Assembly: GCF_009078285.1 (NCBI RefSeq)
Contig: NZ_RQSP01000017.1
Span: 1-54,201 of the forward strand
From: Bifidobacterium jacchi
GTDB taxonomy: Bacteria; Actinomycetota; Actinomycetes; Actinomycetales; Bifidobacteriaceae
Length of the DNA: 54,201 bases
Reading direction: 5' to 3'
Positions 28,375 through 37,340 of this stretch are shown here, in pieces. The notes under the pieces were generated by a model. That model was given only the letters and a program-made list of their open reading frames with translations, was not told the origin of the DNA and searched no databases. The number at the start of each line of letters is the position of its first letter. The stretch's first letter is position 1. The translations under genes and the position numbers were made by a program.

Positions 28375-29310
28375 ATGCTGACGCAACGCATCATCGACAC
28401 CGCCGTCGAAGCGGCCCTCGCCGAGGACGCCCCCTGGGGCGACGTGACCTGTGAAAGCGCGATTCCCGCCGACGAGCGCGGCGCGGCGGCCCTCGTCGCG
28501 CGCGAGGACGGCGTGATGAGCGGCATGGACGTGTTCCGGGCCGCATTCGCCGCCACGGACCCGTCGATCATGGTGGATGCGGCGATCGCGGACGGTACGC
28601 GATTCAAGGCTGGCGACACGCTCGCCGTCGTGCGCGGACCGGTGCGCGGCATGCTCACCGCCGAGCGCGTGGCGCTGAACTTCACGCAACGCATGTGCGG
28701 CATCGCCACGATGACCGCGGCGTTCGTGGACGCTGTCGAGGCGATCTATGCGCCGCAACAGGCCGACGGCCTCGATCGGCAGGCGGCTGCGGCTTGTCGA
28801 CCTCGCCGGCCTGGCCGCTACGCGCATACGCGAATCGCCGACACGCGCAAGACCACGCCGGGACTGCGCGCATTCGAAAAACACGCGGTCGTCTGCGGCG
28901 GCGGCCATAACCACCGCCAGTCACTGTCGGACGCGGTGATGCTCAAGGACAACCATCTTGCAGCGCTCGCCGCGCGGGGTCTAGGCCTCGCACAGGCCAT
29001 TCGCCATGTGCGCGAACAGGTCGGCCACACCGTGCACATCGAGGTCGAGGTGGACCGGCTCGATCAGATCCCCGCCGTACTCGCCGGGGGAGCGGACACG
29101 ATCATGCTCGACAACTTCACGCTCGACGACACACGCCGGGGCGTCGAACTCATCGACGGACGCGCCATCGTCGAAGCCAGCGGCAACATGACATTGGAGC
29201 GTGTGCCCGCCGTGGCCGCAACCGGTGTGGATGTGATCTCCGTAGGCGCACTCACGCATTCCGCGCGAGCCATCGATCTGGGACTCGACTGGGTGGAGGC
29301 GCGGTCATGA
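28375..29310 (+). CDS. nadC: Nicotinate-nucleotide pyrophosphorylase (quinolinate phosphoribosyltransferase)
   Basis: A 311-residue enzyme converting quinolinate and PRPP to nicotinate mononucleotide. Seen: the N-terminal AEDAPWGDVTCESAIP, ALNFTQRMCGIATMT, RIADTRKTTPGLRAFEKHAV with KDNHLAAL, then HIEVEVDRLDQ and IMLDNFTLDD, and the end ISVGALTHSARAIDLGLDW. Between residues ~122 and 145 there is a Gln/Ala/Arg-rich insert (APQQADGLDRQAAAACRPRR) before the RIADTRKT motif. Start: ATG 28375 with agaaggag. It overlaps the desulfurase start by 4 nt. Confidence 0.94.
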   Translation: MLTQRIIDTAVEAALAEDAPWGDVTCESAIPADERGAAALVAREDGVMSGMDVFRAAFAATDPSIMVDAAIADGTRFKAGDTLAVVRGPVRGMLTAERVALNFTQRMCGIATMTAAFVDAVEAIYAPQQADGLDRQAAAACRPRRPGRYAHTRIADTRKTTPGLRAFEKHAVVCGGGHNHRQSLSDAVMLKDNHLAALAARGLGLAQAIRHVREQVGHTVHIEVEVDRLDQIPAVLAGGADTIMLDNFTLDDTRRGVELIDGRAIVEASGNMTLERVPAVAATGVDVISVGALTHSARAIDLGLDWVEARS

Positions 29311-30740
29311 GCACGGGCATCAACGCAGACACGAGCGAGGTCGGCAGCGAGGCTGGCAATATGCCTGCGCGCGACATCGGCAATGCGCCGAGCAATCTAC
29401 TGAGCAATGCGCCGAGCAATCTACTGAGCAATGAGCCGACAGGCAGGGCAGACGGCAAGAAGCCGGCGGATTCGGATGAACTCTATCTCGATGCCGCAGC
29501 CACCGAACCGGTGAGCCGCAGCGTCATCGAAGCGATGCTGCCGTTCCTCACCGACGCCTACGCGAATCCCGCCAGCGTCCACCAGCCGGGCAAAACCGCG
29601 GCGCGGGCGCTCGCCGCCGCGCGCGCCTCCCTCGCAGCCGATCTTGGCGGCAGCCCCGACGACGTGATCCTCACGTCAGGCGGCACTGAATCCGACAATC
29701 TCGCGGTCAAGGGCATCGCGTTGGCGCGATTGCAGCAGCTTGGATTGCAGCAATTTGGAATGCAGCAGTCTGGAGTGCAGCAGTCTGGGTTGCGGCGGCC
29801 GCAGTCGGATGAAGCGGCAACTGCTCAGTGCCGCCGGAAGCCTCGCCCGCGCATCGTGATCTCCGCGATCGAGCATCCGGCCGTCAGCGAATCCGCCGCA
29901 TGGCTGGAACGCTGGTTCGGATTCGAGATCGTGCGCATACCGGTGGACCGGCAGGCGCATCTCGATCCGGACGCGCTCTCTCGTGAGCTTGACGGCGAGG
30001 CCGGACGGCGTACCACGCTGGTGTGCGCCATGCTCGCCAACAACGAGGTCGGCACGATCGAGCCGGTCGAGCGCATCGCCACGATAGCGCACGAGCACGG
30101 CGTGCCGCTGTTCGTCGACGCCGTGCAGGCAGCGGGACTCATCCCCATACGCATGCGCGACTGGCACGTGGACGCGCTGAGCGTATCGGGGCACAAATTC
30201 GGCGCGCCCAAGGGGCTGGGCGCACTGCTGGTGAATGCGGGCACACCCATCGAGCCGCTGATCAGCGGCGGCGGGCAGGAACGTGGATTGCGATCGGGCA
30301 CGCAGAACGTGGCCGGCGCGGTGGCGCTCGCCATTGCGTTGCGCGAGTCGAATCGGCGCGCCGCCGGTGCGATGCGCGCGCTGGTCGCTTCGCGCGACAT
30401 GCTGATCGATGCGGTTCGTCGCGTGATTCCGCGGGCGGTGCTGACGGGGGATCCGGCGGACCGGCTTCCCGGACATGCCTCGTTCGTCATTCCCGGAGTC
30501 GTCGGCGAGGCGCTGCTGGTCGATCTGGATGCGCGCGGCATCGCATGTTCGTCCGGCTCCGCATGCGCGGTGGGCCGGCATGAGATTCCGCCCACGCTGC
30601 TGGCGATGGGCATCGATCCGGCGGACGCGCGTTGCGCGCTGCGCATGACTTTTCGCACGCCGCTGACCCGCGAACAGATCGAACGGGTGTCGCTGGCCTT
30701 GGAGGAGTCCTACGAACGGCTGCGTCCGCGCGGTGAGTGA
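29307..30740 (+). CDS. nifS: NifS/IscS-like cysteine desulfurase of the NAD operon
   Basis: A 477-residue PLP enzyme that takes sulfur from cysteine. Being fused to the operon, it probably builds the NadA 4Fe-4S cluster (inference; such pairs are known). Seen: the PLP lysine in SGHKFGAPKG (K297, preceded by H296), GTESDNLAVKG, and a catalytic Cys loop CSSGSACAVG (C420 predicted nucleophile). The length is ~90 residues above the usual 385: an N-terminal extension of ~58 residues contains two copies of APSNLLSN, and an insert at 142-175 is made of LQQxG repeats. Start: ATG 29307 overlaps the nadC stop; a later start near DELYLDAAAT would remove the extension but lacks a good site. Confidence 0.9.
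   Translation: MSTGINADTSEVGSEAGNMPARDIGNAPSNLLSNAPSNLLSNEPTGRADGKKPADSDELYLDAAATEPVSRSVIEAMLPFLTDAYANPASVHQPGKTAARALAAARASLAADLGGSPDDVILTSGGTESDNLAVKGIALARLQQLGLQQFGMQQSGVQQSGLRRPQSDEAATAQCRRKPRPRIVISAIEHPAVSESAAWLERWFGFEIVRIPVDRQAHLDPDALSRELDGEAGRRTTLVCAMLANNEVGTIEPVERIATIAHEHGVPLFVDAVQAAGLIPIRMRDWHVDALSVSGHKFGAPKGLGALLVNAGTPIEPLISGGGQERGLRSGTQNVAGAVALAIALRESNRRAAGAMRALVASRDMLIDAVRRVIPRAVLTGDPADRLPGHASFVIPGVVGEALLVDLDARGIACSSGSACAVGRHEIPPTLLAMGIDPADARCALRMTFRTPLTREQIERVSLALEESYERLRPRGE
29385..29432 (+). repeat. 24-nt tandem duplication in desulfurase N-terminus
   Basis: Two identical 24-nt copies (29385-29408 and 29409-29432) encode duplicated APSNLLSN octapeptides in the non-conserved extension, indicating slippage without frame change. 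Confidence 0.9.
29730..29789 (+). repeat. 15-nt tandem repeat encoding LQQxG
   Basis: Four units of ttgcagcagtctgga type (29730-29744, 29745-29759, 29760-29774, 29775-29789) encode LQQLG, LQQFG, MQQSG and VQQSG between conserved blocks of the cysteine desulfurase. All are multiples of three, so copy changes keep the frame. Confidence 0.9.
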
Positions 30741-30932
30741 TGCGGCATGCGGCATCGGCGATCCTTGATGATCCTCGGTGATGCAACGTTGTTCACTGCG
30801 CTCAAAGACGAAGCACCGTTGTTCATGAATGCGTGCGCGATAATGGGACATGGAGCGCGTCAAAGCACGGCTCGCACACCAATGAAATGAAGACAGTGCG
30901 CGGCAATACGCGGCAATACACTAGGAGGAGAC

Positions 30933-31484
30933 ATGGCAGTCAAGGACGCCAAGGTACTGATCATCGTGAACAACTGGGGCATCGAGGAGACGGAACTGAC
31001 CCGTCCGCTGCGCGACCTCAAGGCCGCAGGCGCCGATGTCACGCTCGCCGCGACCACGCTCGACCCGTGCGAAACCGTGGAGCACGACCGTTACGAGGGC
31101 GAAACGCTCACCCCGGACGCGAAGATGTCGGACGTGCAGGCCGCCGATTACGATCTGCTCGTCGTGCCGGGAGGCACCTGCAACGTCGACCGCGTGCGTG
31201 TGAACGAGGATGCGATCACCCTCGCGCAGGAGTTCGCCCACGAAGGCAAGCCGATCGCAGCGATCTGCCATGGCGCGTGGCTGCTCGTCAACGCCGATCT
31301 CGTCGAAGGCAAGACCCTCTCGCCATGCCGCTACATCGCCGCCGACATCGAAAACGCCGGCGGACACTATGTCGACGAACAGCTGACCGTGGATGATGAG
31401 AACGGCTGGCGTCTGATCACCTCCCGCAAGCCCGCCGACCTGGATGCGTTCGTCGGCGCGATCAAGGACACGCTCGAGGCCTGA
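30933..31484 (+). CDS. DJ-1/PfpI-family protein
   Basis: A 183-residue class I glutamine-amidotransferase-like protein. Seen: an N-terminal beta-alpha unit (AKVLIIVNNWGIEETELTRPL), LLVVPGGTCNVD, and the nucleophile elbow AICHGAWLLV with the reactive Cys, followed by a His in the canonical position. Members act as proteases, chaperones or deglycases/glyoxalases; which applies is not evident. Start: ATG 30933 with a strong aggaggag. It stands alone after the NAD operon with a 192-nt gap. Confidence 0.85.
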   Translation: MAVKDAKVLIIVNNWGIEETELTRPLRDLKAAGADVTLAATTLDPCETVEHDRYEGETLTPDAKMSDVQAADYDLLVVPGGTCNVDRVRVNEDAITLAQEFAHEGKPIAAICHGAWLLVNADLVEGKTLSPCRYIAADIENAGGHYVDEQLTVDDENGWRLITSRKPADLDAFVGAIKDTLEA

Positions 31485-31618
31485 GTCCGGCTACAATCGG
31501 CCGCAATCGTTGACGCGGATCGCCGCACGGCCTTGGTCGTGTGACGGTCCGCGTCGTGCGTTCAGGCCCGCGCTACGCGTTCATGGGATACAATCGACGG
31601 GCATCATGCGTTGAATCG

Positions 31619-32506
31619 TCATGCGATGAACCGCAGATAGGTGCGGTCGTCGAATGATGCAAGATCGTCGGAGAACCCCTTCGTCGACCGATACTCGTGG
31701 ATGAGCTGCGGATCGGCGTCGCGCAGCCTCGCCAACTCCCGTTCCGAAGCGGCAAGCGTCGGACGCAGGCGAGGATAGCCGTCCGAGGCGAGCACCACCT
31801 CATCGCCGGGATTGACAGTGATCGTGCGAATCGGATAGTCGGGATCGGTGAAGCCGTCGAATACGAAATACCCATACTCGCCCCGCCGATTCGCGAACCG
31901 CGTCTGCAATCTCAGGAACGGCACAATCAGGGCGCGCGTCGGATCGGATGATGCCGCAGGCGCCGATGATGCAGCCGGTGAATCAGCCGTATCTCGGGTA
32001 TCAGCCGCATCGCCGCCAAGCGCCAGCGCCTGCGCGGCGAACGACCGCAGATCGCCAAGCAGCACATCCACACGTTTGACCGTCGGCGTCTGCACGCCAT
32101 TCACCATGATCTGACAGTCGCCGAACAGCCATGCCTCGCGCCGATGATCGCTGTAGATCACCGCGTTCGCCTGCAGACGCTCCCAAGGCTCGGCGGCGAA
32201 TACCCTGCACGGGTCGAAGTCGTCATGTGCGCAATCCGCACACTCGAATCGCACATACCGCTCATGCAGCCGGGAATCGAGCATCGACTGCGCCTCGCGC
32301 ATCGACGCGTCCTGCGGCAGTGCGGCGATCGCATCCAACAGCAGATCCTTCGCCACCACGCCGCCGCTCGGCCGCCACAGCCGACGAACGCTCTTGCTCG
32401 TCACCCCATCGACCACCGCCGCATACGCATCGGTGACGATCAGACCATCCTCATTGAGCGACTGATCAGCCCGCTTGCCCTGACAAAACCGTTCGATGAC
32501 ACGCAT
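31619..32506 (-). CDS. PP2C-like phosphatase-related protein
   Basis: About 295 residues. It resembles metal-dependent PP2C phosphatases: N-terminal RADQSLNEDGLIV followed by AAVVDGVTSKS (the acidic metal-binding pattern), ASDGYPRLRP near residue 250, and a C-terminal SFDDRTYLRFIA. The similarity is weak and some family motifs are missing, so it may be a divergent or pseudo-phosphatase. An Ala/Ser/Asp-rich insert lies at about 185-205. Start uncertain: ATG at complement 32506 gives MRVIERF; 32518 is also possible. Divergent from aroA, with about 80 nt between. Confidence 0.55.
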   Translation of the reverse strand: MRVIERFCQGKRADQSLNEDGLIVTDAYAAVVDGVTSKSVRRLWRPSGGVVAKDLLLDAIAALPQDASMREAQSMLDSRLHERYVRFECADCAHDDFDPCRVFAAEPWERLQANAVIYSDHRREAWLFGDCQIMVNGVQTPTVKRVDVLLGDLRSFAAQALALGGDAADTRDTADSPAASSAPAASSDPTRALIVPFLRLQTRFANRRGEYGYFVFDGFTDPDYPIRTITVNPGDEVVLASDGYPRLRPTLAASERELARLRDADPQLIHEYRSTKGFSDDLASFDDRTYLRFIA

Positions 32507-32587
32507 ATCTACCACCATAGCGCCACAAATCCACGAAAGCGGACGCATGACCGCCGCGCAGCGAACAAACCGATACGATAGAGCACT

Positions 32588-34033
32588 ATGAGCGAAGCAA
32601 CGACCCCCATCGATCCATGGCCCGCGCCGACGGCGAGCGAACCGCTTGACGCGACCGTCACCATTCCCGGCAGCAAATCACTGTCCAACCGGTATCTGAT
32701 TCTCGCCGCGCTCGGCTCGCGGCCCGTCACCCTGATCGGACTGCTGCGTTCGCGCGACACCGAACTGATGATGAACGCGCTCGCCGCGCTCGGCGTGCGC
32801 TGCGATGTCGATCCGAACGTCGACACCACGGTCACCGTCACTCCGCCAGTGGGAGGCCGCTTCCACGGTGGCGTGGATGTCTTCTGCGGACTGGCCGGCA
32901 CGGTGATGCGATTCGTGCCAGGACTCGCCCTGTTCGCCGACGGGCCGGTGCGCTTCGACGGTGATCGGCAAGCGTATGCGCGGCCGATGAAGCCGGTGCT
33001 TGACGGGCTGACGCAGCTGGGTGCCGCCGTCACCTACCACGGCGAGGAGGGATTCCTGCCGTTCACCATCACGCCGCCCGCCGCATCGTTATCTGCCGTT
33101 GCGCCACACTCCGCATCGAAAACCGGTTTGCAGCCTGTTTTGCAGCCCGGTTTGCAGTCGAGCGCGGACGCCGCCCAGGTGACCATCGATTCGTCCGCAT
33201 CCTCCCAGTTCATCTCCGGCCTGCTGCTCATCGGCTCACGACTGCCGGGCGGGCTGGAACTGACGCACGTCGGCGCAAAGACCCCGAGTCTTCCGCACAT
33301 TCGCATGACCGTGGCCGACGTCAACGGCGCCGGCGGCAGCGCGCTCGCGGATGAGACGCGGCACCGGTGGACGGTCGCGCCGCGTGCACTGCAGCTGCCG
33401 TCGCGCGTGGTGGTGGAGCCTGATCTGTCGAATGCCGCGCCGTTCCTCGGGGCCGCGCTGATCGCCGGCGGCACGGTTCGTGTGCCGCACTGGCCGGTCG
33501 AAACCACGCAGCCGGGCGGTCTGCTGCCCGGATATCTGGAACGCATGGGGGCGGCTGTCTCGTTCCCGCAACAGGGTGGCATCCGTTATTGCGAAGTGAG
33601 CTCGAATGGCCGGATCCGCGGACTTGGCGATTTCGATCTGACCGCGGCGGGGGAGATCGCGCCGTCGCTGGCTGCGATTCTGGTATTCGCCGACGCGCCG
33701 ACGCGCATGATCGGCATCGGTCATCTGCGCGGCCATGAGACGAACAGGTTGGCGGCATTGGTCGCTGAAATCCAACGTGTCGGGGGAGCGGCGCGTGAAT
33801 TGCCGGACGGCATCGAGATCACTCCGGTCGGCAATGGCGAGCCGGAGGCGCTGCACGGCGCGGTGATGGAATCGTACGCCGATCATCGCATGGCCACGTT
33901 CGCCGCGATGATCGGATTGCGTGTGTCGGGTGTGAGCATCGTCAACGTGGCGACCACGCGCAAGACCCTGCCCGACTTCGTTGGCATGTGGACCGACATG
34001 CTGGCTGGACGCTCACACGGTGGCATGAACTGA
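32588..34033 (+). CDS. aroA: 3-phosphoshikimate 1-carboxyvinyltransferase (EPSP synthase)
   Basis: A 481-residue enzyme of the shikimate pathway joining shikimate-3-phosphate and PEP. Seen: PGSKSLSNRYLILAALG at the N-terminus, FCGLAGTVMRFVPGLALFADGPVRFDGD (the LFLGNAGTA-like motif is altered to CGLAGTVMRF), SSASSQFISGLLLIG, and the C-terminal DHRMATFAAMIG with RKTLPDFVG. A low-complexity insert at about 160-195 has the repeat GLQPVLQPGLQS (180-191). This is a stand-alone aroA, not in an aro cluster. ATG 32588 has only a weak site. Glyphosate sensitivity class not judged. Confidence 0.93.
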   Translation: MSEATTPIDPWPAPTASEPLDATVTIPGSKSLSNRYLILAALGSRPVTLIGLLRSRDTELMMNALAALGVRCDVDPNVDTTVTVTPPVGGRFHGGVDVFCGLAGTVMRFVPGLALFADGPVRFDGDRQAYARPMKPVLDGLTQLGAAVTYHGEEGFLPFTITPPAASLSAVAPHSASKTGLQPVLQPGLQSSADAAQVTIDSSASSQFISGLLLIGSRLPGGLELTHVGAKTPSLPHIRMTVADVNGAGGSALADETRHRWTVAPRALQLPSRVVVEPDLSNAAPFLGAALIAGGTVRVPHWPVETTQPGGLLPGYLERMGAAVSFPQQGGIRYCEVSSNGRIRGLGDFDLTAAGEIAPSLAAILVFADAPTRMIGIGHLRGHETNRLAALVAEIQRVGGAARELPDGIEITPVGNGEPEALHGAVMESYADHRMATFAAMIGLRVSGVSIVNVATTRKTLPDFVGMWTDMLAGRSHGGMN

Positions 34034-34120
34034 TCGGCGGATGCCGACGCGGTGGCTCAGTGACATGGCGCTGATCGCATAACCGATATGGTGCCGGTAT
34101 GGTGCCGGTCGCATAACGCA

Positions 34121-34164
34121 GTGGGGCTCTGCAACGATTCCTGTGAATCATCGCAGAGCCCCAC
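34121..34164. terminator. Bidirectional terminator between aroA and ackA
   Basis: gtggggctctgc (34121-34132) and gcagagccccac (34153-34164) form a 12-bp outer stem, extended by an inner gattc/gaatc stem. It sits between the convergent aroA and ackA genes. Just upstream there are two gtgccggtatg-type direct repeats. Confidence 0.8.
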
Positions 34165-34191
34165 CGTGTATCTGAGCGTTGCCTCAGTTCA

Positions 34192-35421
34192 TCACTTGGC
34201 GAACGTGTTGCCGTAGGTGTCCTCGCCGGCTTCCGCGATGGCGGCGGACTTGCGGGCGATGGCCAGCTCCTCGTTGGTCGGGATCACGGCGATGATCACG
34301 GAGGAGTCCGGGGTGGAGATGACGCGCGGCTGCTTGGAGCGGGTGGCGTTCTTCTCCTCGTCGAGCTTGACGCCGAACGGGGCGAGCTTGTCGCACACCA
34401 TCTTGCGCACGATGTCGTCGTTCTCGCCGACGCCGGCGGTGAAGGTGATCACATCGCAGCCACCCATCTGGTAGGTGTAGTTGCCGATGTAGCTGACGAT
34501 GCGGTGCACGTAGACATCGAGGGCCAGCTTGGCGTCCGCGTTGCCCTCGGCCACCAGACGGTGGACCTCGCGCAGGTCGCCGAAGCCGGTCATGCCCATC
34601 ATGCCGGAACGCTTGTTGAACAGGGCATCCAGCTCGTCCACGTTCATGTGGGCGTTGCGGATGAGGTGGAAGACCACGGCCGGGTCGATGTCGCCGGTAC
34701 GGCCGCCCATGACCAGACCCTCAAGCGGGGTCAGACCCATCGAGGTCTCGACCGGCTTGCCGGAGATCTCGGCGGAGGCGGAGGCGCCGTTGCCGATGTG
34801 CAGCACGATCTGCTTCAAACCTTCGGCCGGCTTGCCGACGACCTCGGGCACCACGGAGGAGATGTACTCGTGGGAGGTGCCGTGGGCGCCGTAACGGCGG
34901 ATGTGGTACTGCTCGGCGATCTCCTTGTTCAGCGCGTAGGTGCTTGCGGCCTTCGGCAGCTGGAAGAAGAAGGAGGAGTCGAACACGAAGATCTGCGGCA
35001 CGTCCGGCAGCAGCGCACGCATGACCTCGGCGCCCTTGGCCTCCGGGCCGTTGTGCAGCGGGGCGAGCACGGCCAGATCCTTGACCTGGTTGATGGTCTT
35101 GTCGGTGACCAGAGCCGGCTTCGGGAAGATGGAGCCGCCCTGGACCACGCGGTGGCCGACGGCCACGATGCCGGCCTCGGACAGATCAGGGCCGTACTCC
35201 TTGAAGAAGCCGAGCACGCGCTTCAAGCCCTGCTCATGATCGTGGATCGGCTCTTCAAGCTCGTGCTTCTCGCCGTTGTACTCGTGCTTGTAGTGGCCGT
35301 CGATCGGCTCGCCGATCTTCTCGACGAGACCGGAGGCGAGGCCTTCGCCGGACTCAAGATCCACCAGCTGGTACTTGATCGAGCTGGAACCGGAATTGAT
35401 GACAAGGACGGTTTTCGCCAT
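34192..35421 (-). CDS. ackA: Acetate kinase
   Basis: A 409-residue ASKHA-fold kinase making acetate and ATP from acetyl phosphate, the main ATP-yielding step of the bifid shunt. Seen: VLVINSGSSSIKYQL at the N-terminus, HRVVQGG, VFDSSFFFQLP, RRYGAHGTSHEYIS, HIGNGASASA and GLTPLEGLVMGGRTGDIDP, plus ITFTAGVGEND near the C-terminus. Start: ATG at complement 35421 with ggagg 9 nt upstream; the in-frame ATG at 35430 overlaps that site. It lies 82 nt downstream of pta on the same strand, so pta-ackA is probably one unit. Confidence 0.96.
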   Translation of the reverse strand: MAKTVLVINSGSSSIKYQLVDLESGEGLASGLVEKIGEPIDGHYKHEYNGEKHELEEPIHDHEQGLKRVLGFFKEYGPDLSEAGIVAVGHRVVQGGSIFPKPALVTDKTINQVKDLAVLAPLHNGPEAKGAEVMRALLPDVPQIFVFDSSFFFQLPKAASTYALNKEIAEQYHIRRYGAHGTSHEYISSVVPEVVGKPAEGLKQIVLHIGNGASASAEISGKPVETSMGLTPLEGLVMGGRTGDIDPAVVFHLIRNAHMNVDELDALFNKRSGMMGMTGFGDLREVHRLVAEGNADAKLALDVYVHRIVSYIGNYTYQMGGCDVITFTAGVGENDDIVRKMVCDKLAPFGVKLDEEKNATRSKQPRVISTPDSSVIIAVIPTNEELAIARKSAAIAEAGEDTYGNTFAK

Positions 35422-35503
35422 TGTGGGCATCCTCCATTGTGAATTGTCTGTTTCCCGCTGACACGGGTTACCGCAAGTCAGATTACTCGCTGCTTGCTAC
35501 AAA

Positions 35504-37174
35504 CTACTGCGCTTCGATGGCGGTCAGGGCGATCGTGTTGATGATGTCCTGCACGAGCGCGCCTCGCGAAAGATCGTTGACCGGCTTGTTGAGCCCCTGC
35601 AGGATCGGTCCGATCGCGAGGGCCCCGGAAGAGCGCTGCACGGCCTTGTATCCGATGTTGCCGGCGCACAGGTCGGGGAACACGAACACGTTCACATGGC
35701 CGGCGACCTCGTTGCCCTTGGCCTTGGTGGCCGCCACGGTCGGCGACCACGCGGCGTCGAACTGGATGGAGCCGACCACCGGCAGTTCCGGTGCCTTTTC
35801 GCGCACGATGCGGGTCGCCTCCTCGACGACGTCCACATCCGGCCCTTTGCCGGATCCGAGCGTGGAGTAGGAGAGCATGCCGATCTTCGGATCGATGCCG
35901 AACGCCCTCGCCGTTTCTGCGGACTGGATGGCGATGTCGGCCAGCTGCTCGGCGTTCGGGTTGAGATTGATCGCGCAGTCGGCGAACACGGCCACATGAT
36001 CCTTGAAACACATCAGGAACGAGCCGGACACGAGCGACGCGCCGGGCTTGGTCTTGATGACCTGAAGCGCCGGACGCACGGTGTTCGCGGTCGAATTGAC
36101 CGAACCGGACACCAGTCCGTCGGCGTAGCCGAGCACGACGAGCATCGTGCCGAAATAGCTGGCGTCCTTGAGCTGTTCGCGCGCCTGATCCTCGGTCATG
36201 CCCTTCTTGGCGCGCAGCTCGCACAGCTTGGCGATCATCGGCTTGAGGATGTTCTCGTCGTCCATCGACTGGAAGCGGGCCCTTCCCAGCGAATCGAGAC
36301 CGAGTTCGGCGCCGCGTGCGAGAATCGCCTCGCGGTCGCCGACGATGATGAGGTTCACGACCTCGCGTTCCAACAGGTAGTCCGCTGCCTTGAGAATGCG
36401 ATCCTCCTCGCCTTCGGGCAGCACGATCGTCTTCTTGTTGATCTTCGCGCGGCCGAGCAGGCTGTGCTGGAACGAGTATGAGGTGACGGGGAAATCAATG
36501 TCCACGTCGAGCGCCTTGAGCACCTCCTCGGTGGGCACGTTGTCCTGGAACGCCTTCAGTGCGGCGTCGGCCTGACCGGCCTCGGTGAACGGCGTCTGCG
36601 GAATCGTCCACACCGGCAGACCGAATTCGGCAAGCGTGTTCTTGACGAACACCGAATGACGCGAATCGCAGCCGGTGATGAAGATGCCGAGCACCTTGTT
36701 GCCGGCGGCCTCCATGCCTTCGATCGACAGCTGCACGGTTTCGCGCAGCTCGTCGGGCCAACGGTCGATCGTGCAGATCGCGAGGAACACGCCGGCCTGC
36801 AGGTCGGCGGCGATGTTCGCGTTGAACTCGTAGGCGGTCGGATCGTTAACGTGCGACTTGTCGGTGCCGACGATGAGCGCGGCGTCGGCGCGCGAGACGC
36901 TCATCGCATCGTCGAAGGCGGCGACGATGTCACCGCGCGAAGCCTCCTTGTCGCGGCGCACCTTGTGGATGTCGAGTCCGCTGGACAGCGCCACGCCGAG
37001 TCCGGCGTTCGACGCGCCGAGCAGAATCGGGGTGAAATGATCGTGGTTGGAGACGGCAGGACGGAACACCGCGGTCTTGTATTTGGTGGTCAACGCCTTG
37101 AGCACGCCGTATGCGACGACGTTGCGGCCGTTGGCTCCTTCCGGGCTGGCGATGTAGATGTTGGTAACTGCCAC
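35504..37174 (-). CDS. pta: Phosphate acetyltransferase (long form)
   Basis: A 556-residue enzyme exchanging CoA and phosphate between acetyl-CoA and acetyl phosphate. Seen: an N-terminal P-loop-like domain (NIYIASPEGANGRNVVAYGVLKAL, about 1-230) found in long Pta forms, and the C-terminal catalytic domain with KTIVLPEGEEDRILKAADYLLE, ADGLVSGSVNSTANTVRPALQ, and GNIGYKAVQRSSGALAIGPILQGLNKPVNDLSRGA near the end. Start: GTG at complement 37174 with aaggag 6 nt upstream; longer frames are rejected. Upstream of ackA. Confidence 0.95.
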   Translation of the reverse strand: MAVTNIYIASPEGANGRNVVAYGVLKALTTKYKTAVFRPAVSNHDHFTPILLGASNAGLGVALSSGLDIHKVRRDKEASRGDIVAAFDDAMSVSRADAALIVGTDKSHVNDPTAYEFNANIAADLQAGVFLAICTIDRWPDELRETVQLSIEGMEAAGNKVLGIFITGCDSRHSVFVKNTLAEFGLPVWTIPQTPFTEAGQADAALKAFQDNVPTEEVLKALDVDIDFPVTSYSFQHSLLGRAKINKKTIVLPEGEEDRILKAADYLLEREVVNLIIVGDREAILARGAELGLDSLGRARFQSMDDENILKPMIAKLCELRAKKGMTEDQAREQLKDASYFGTMLVVLGYADGLVSGSVNSTANTVRPALQVIKTKPGASLVSGSFLMCFKDHVAVFADCAINLNPNAEQLADIAIQSAETARAFGIDPKIGMLSYSTLGSGKGPDVDVVEEATRIVREKAPELPVVGSIQFDAAWSPTVAATKAKGNEVAGHVNVFVFPDLCAGNIGYKAVQRSSGALAIGPILQGLNKPVNDLSRGALVQDIINTIALTAIEAQ

Positions 37175-37340
37175 AGTGAACTCCTTGCTTGGGGACAGGC
37201 TGCCGTGTGACCACTTTGCACACACATGAGGTCCATTCTAATACGCGTCCGGGAGCCGCTGATCGCTGGTTTCCGGACGCGAACGACATGGGCGCGCCGC
37301 GCGATGCGGTCGCGCGATGCAGGCGGCTCGCGCCACGGCG

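Noticed and set aside
34504..35442. 312-residue plus-strand open frame opposite ackA
   Set aside because: Antisense shadow of acetate kinase, with His/Val/Gly-rich translation and no motif.
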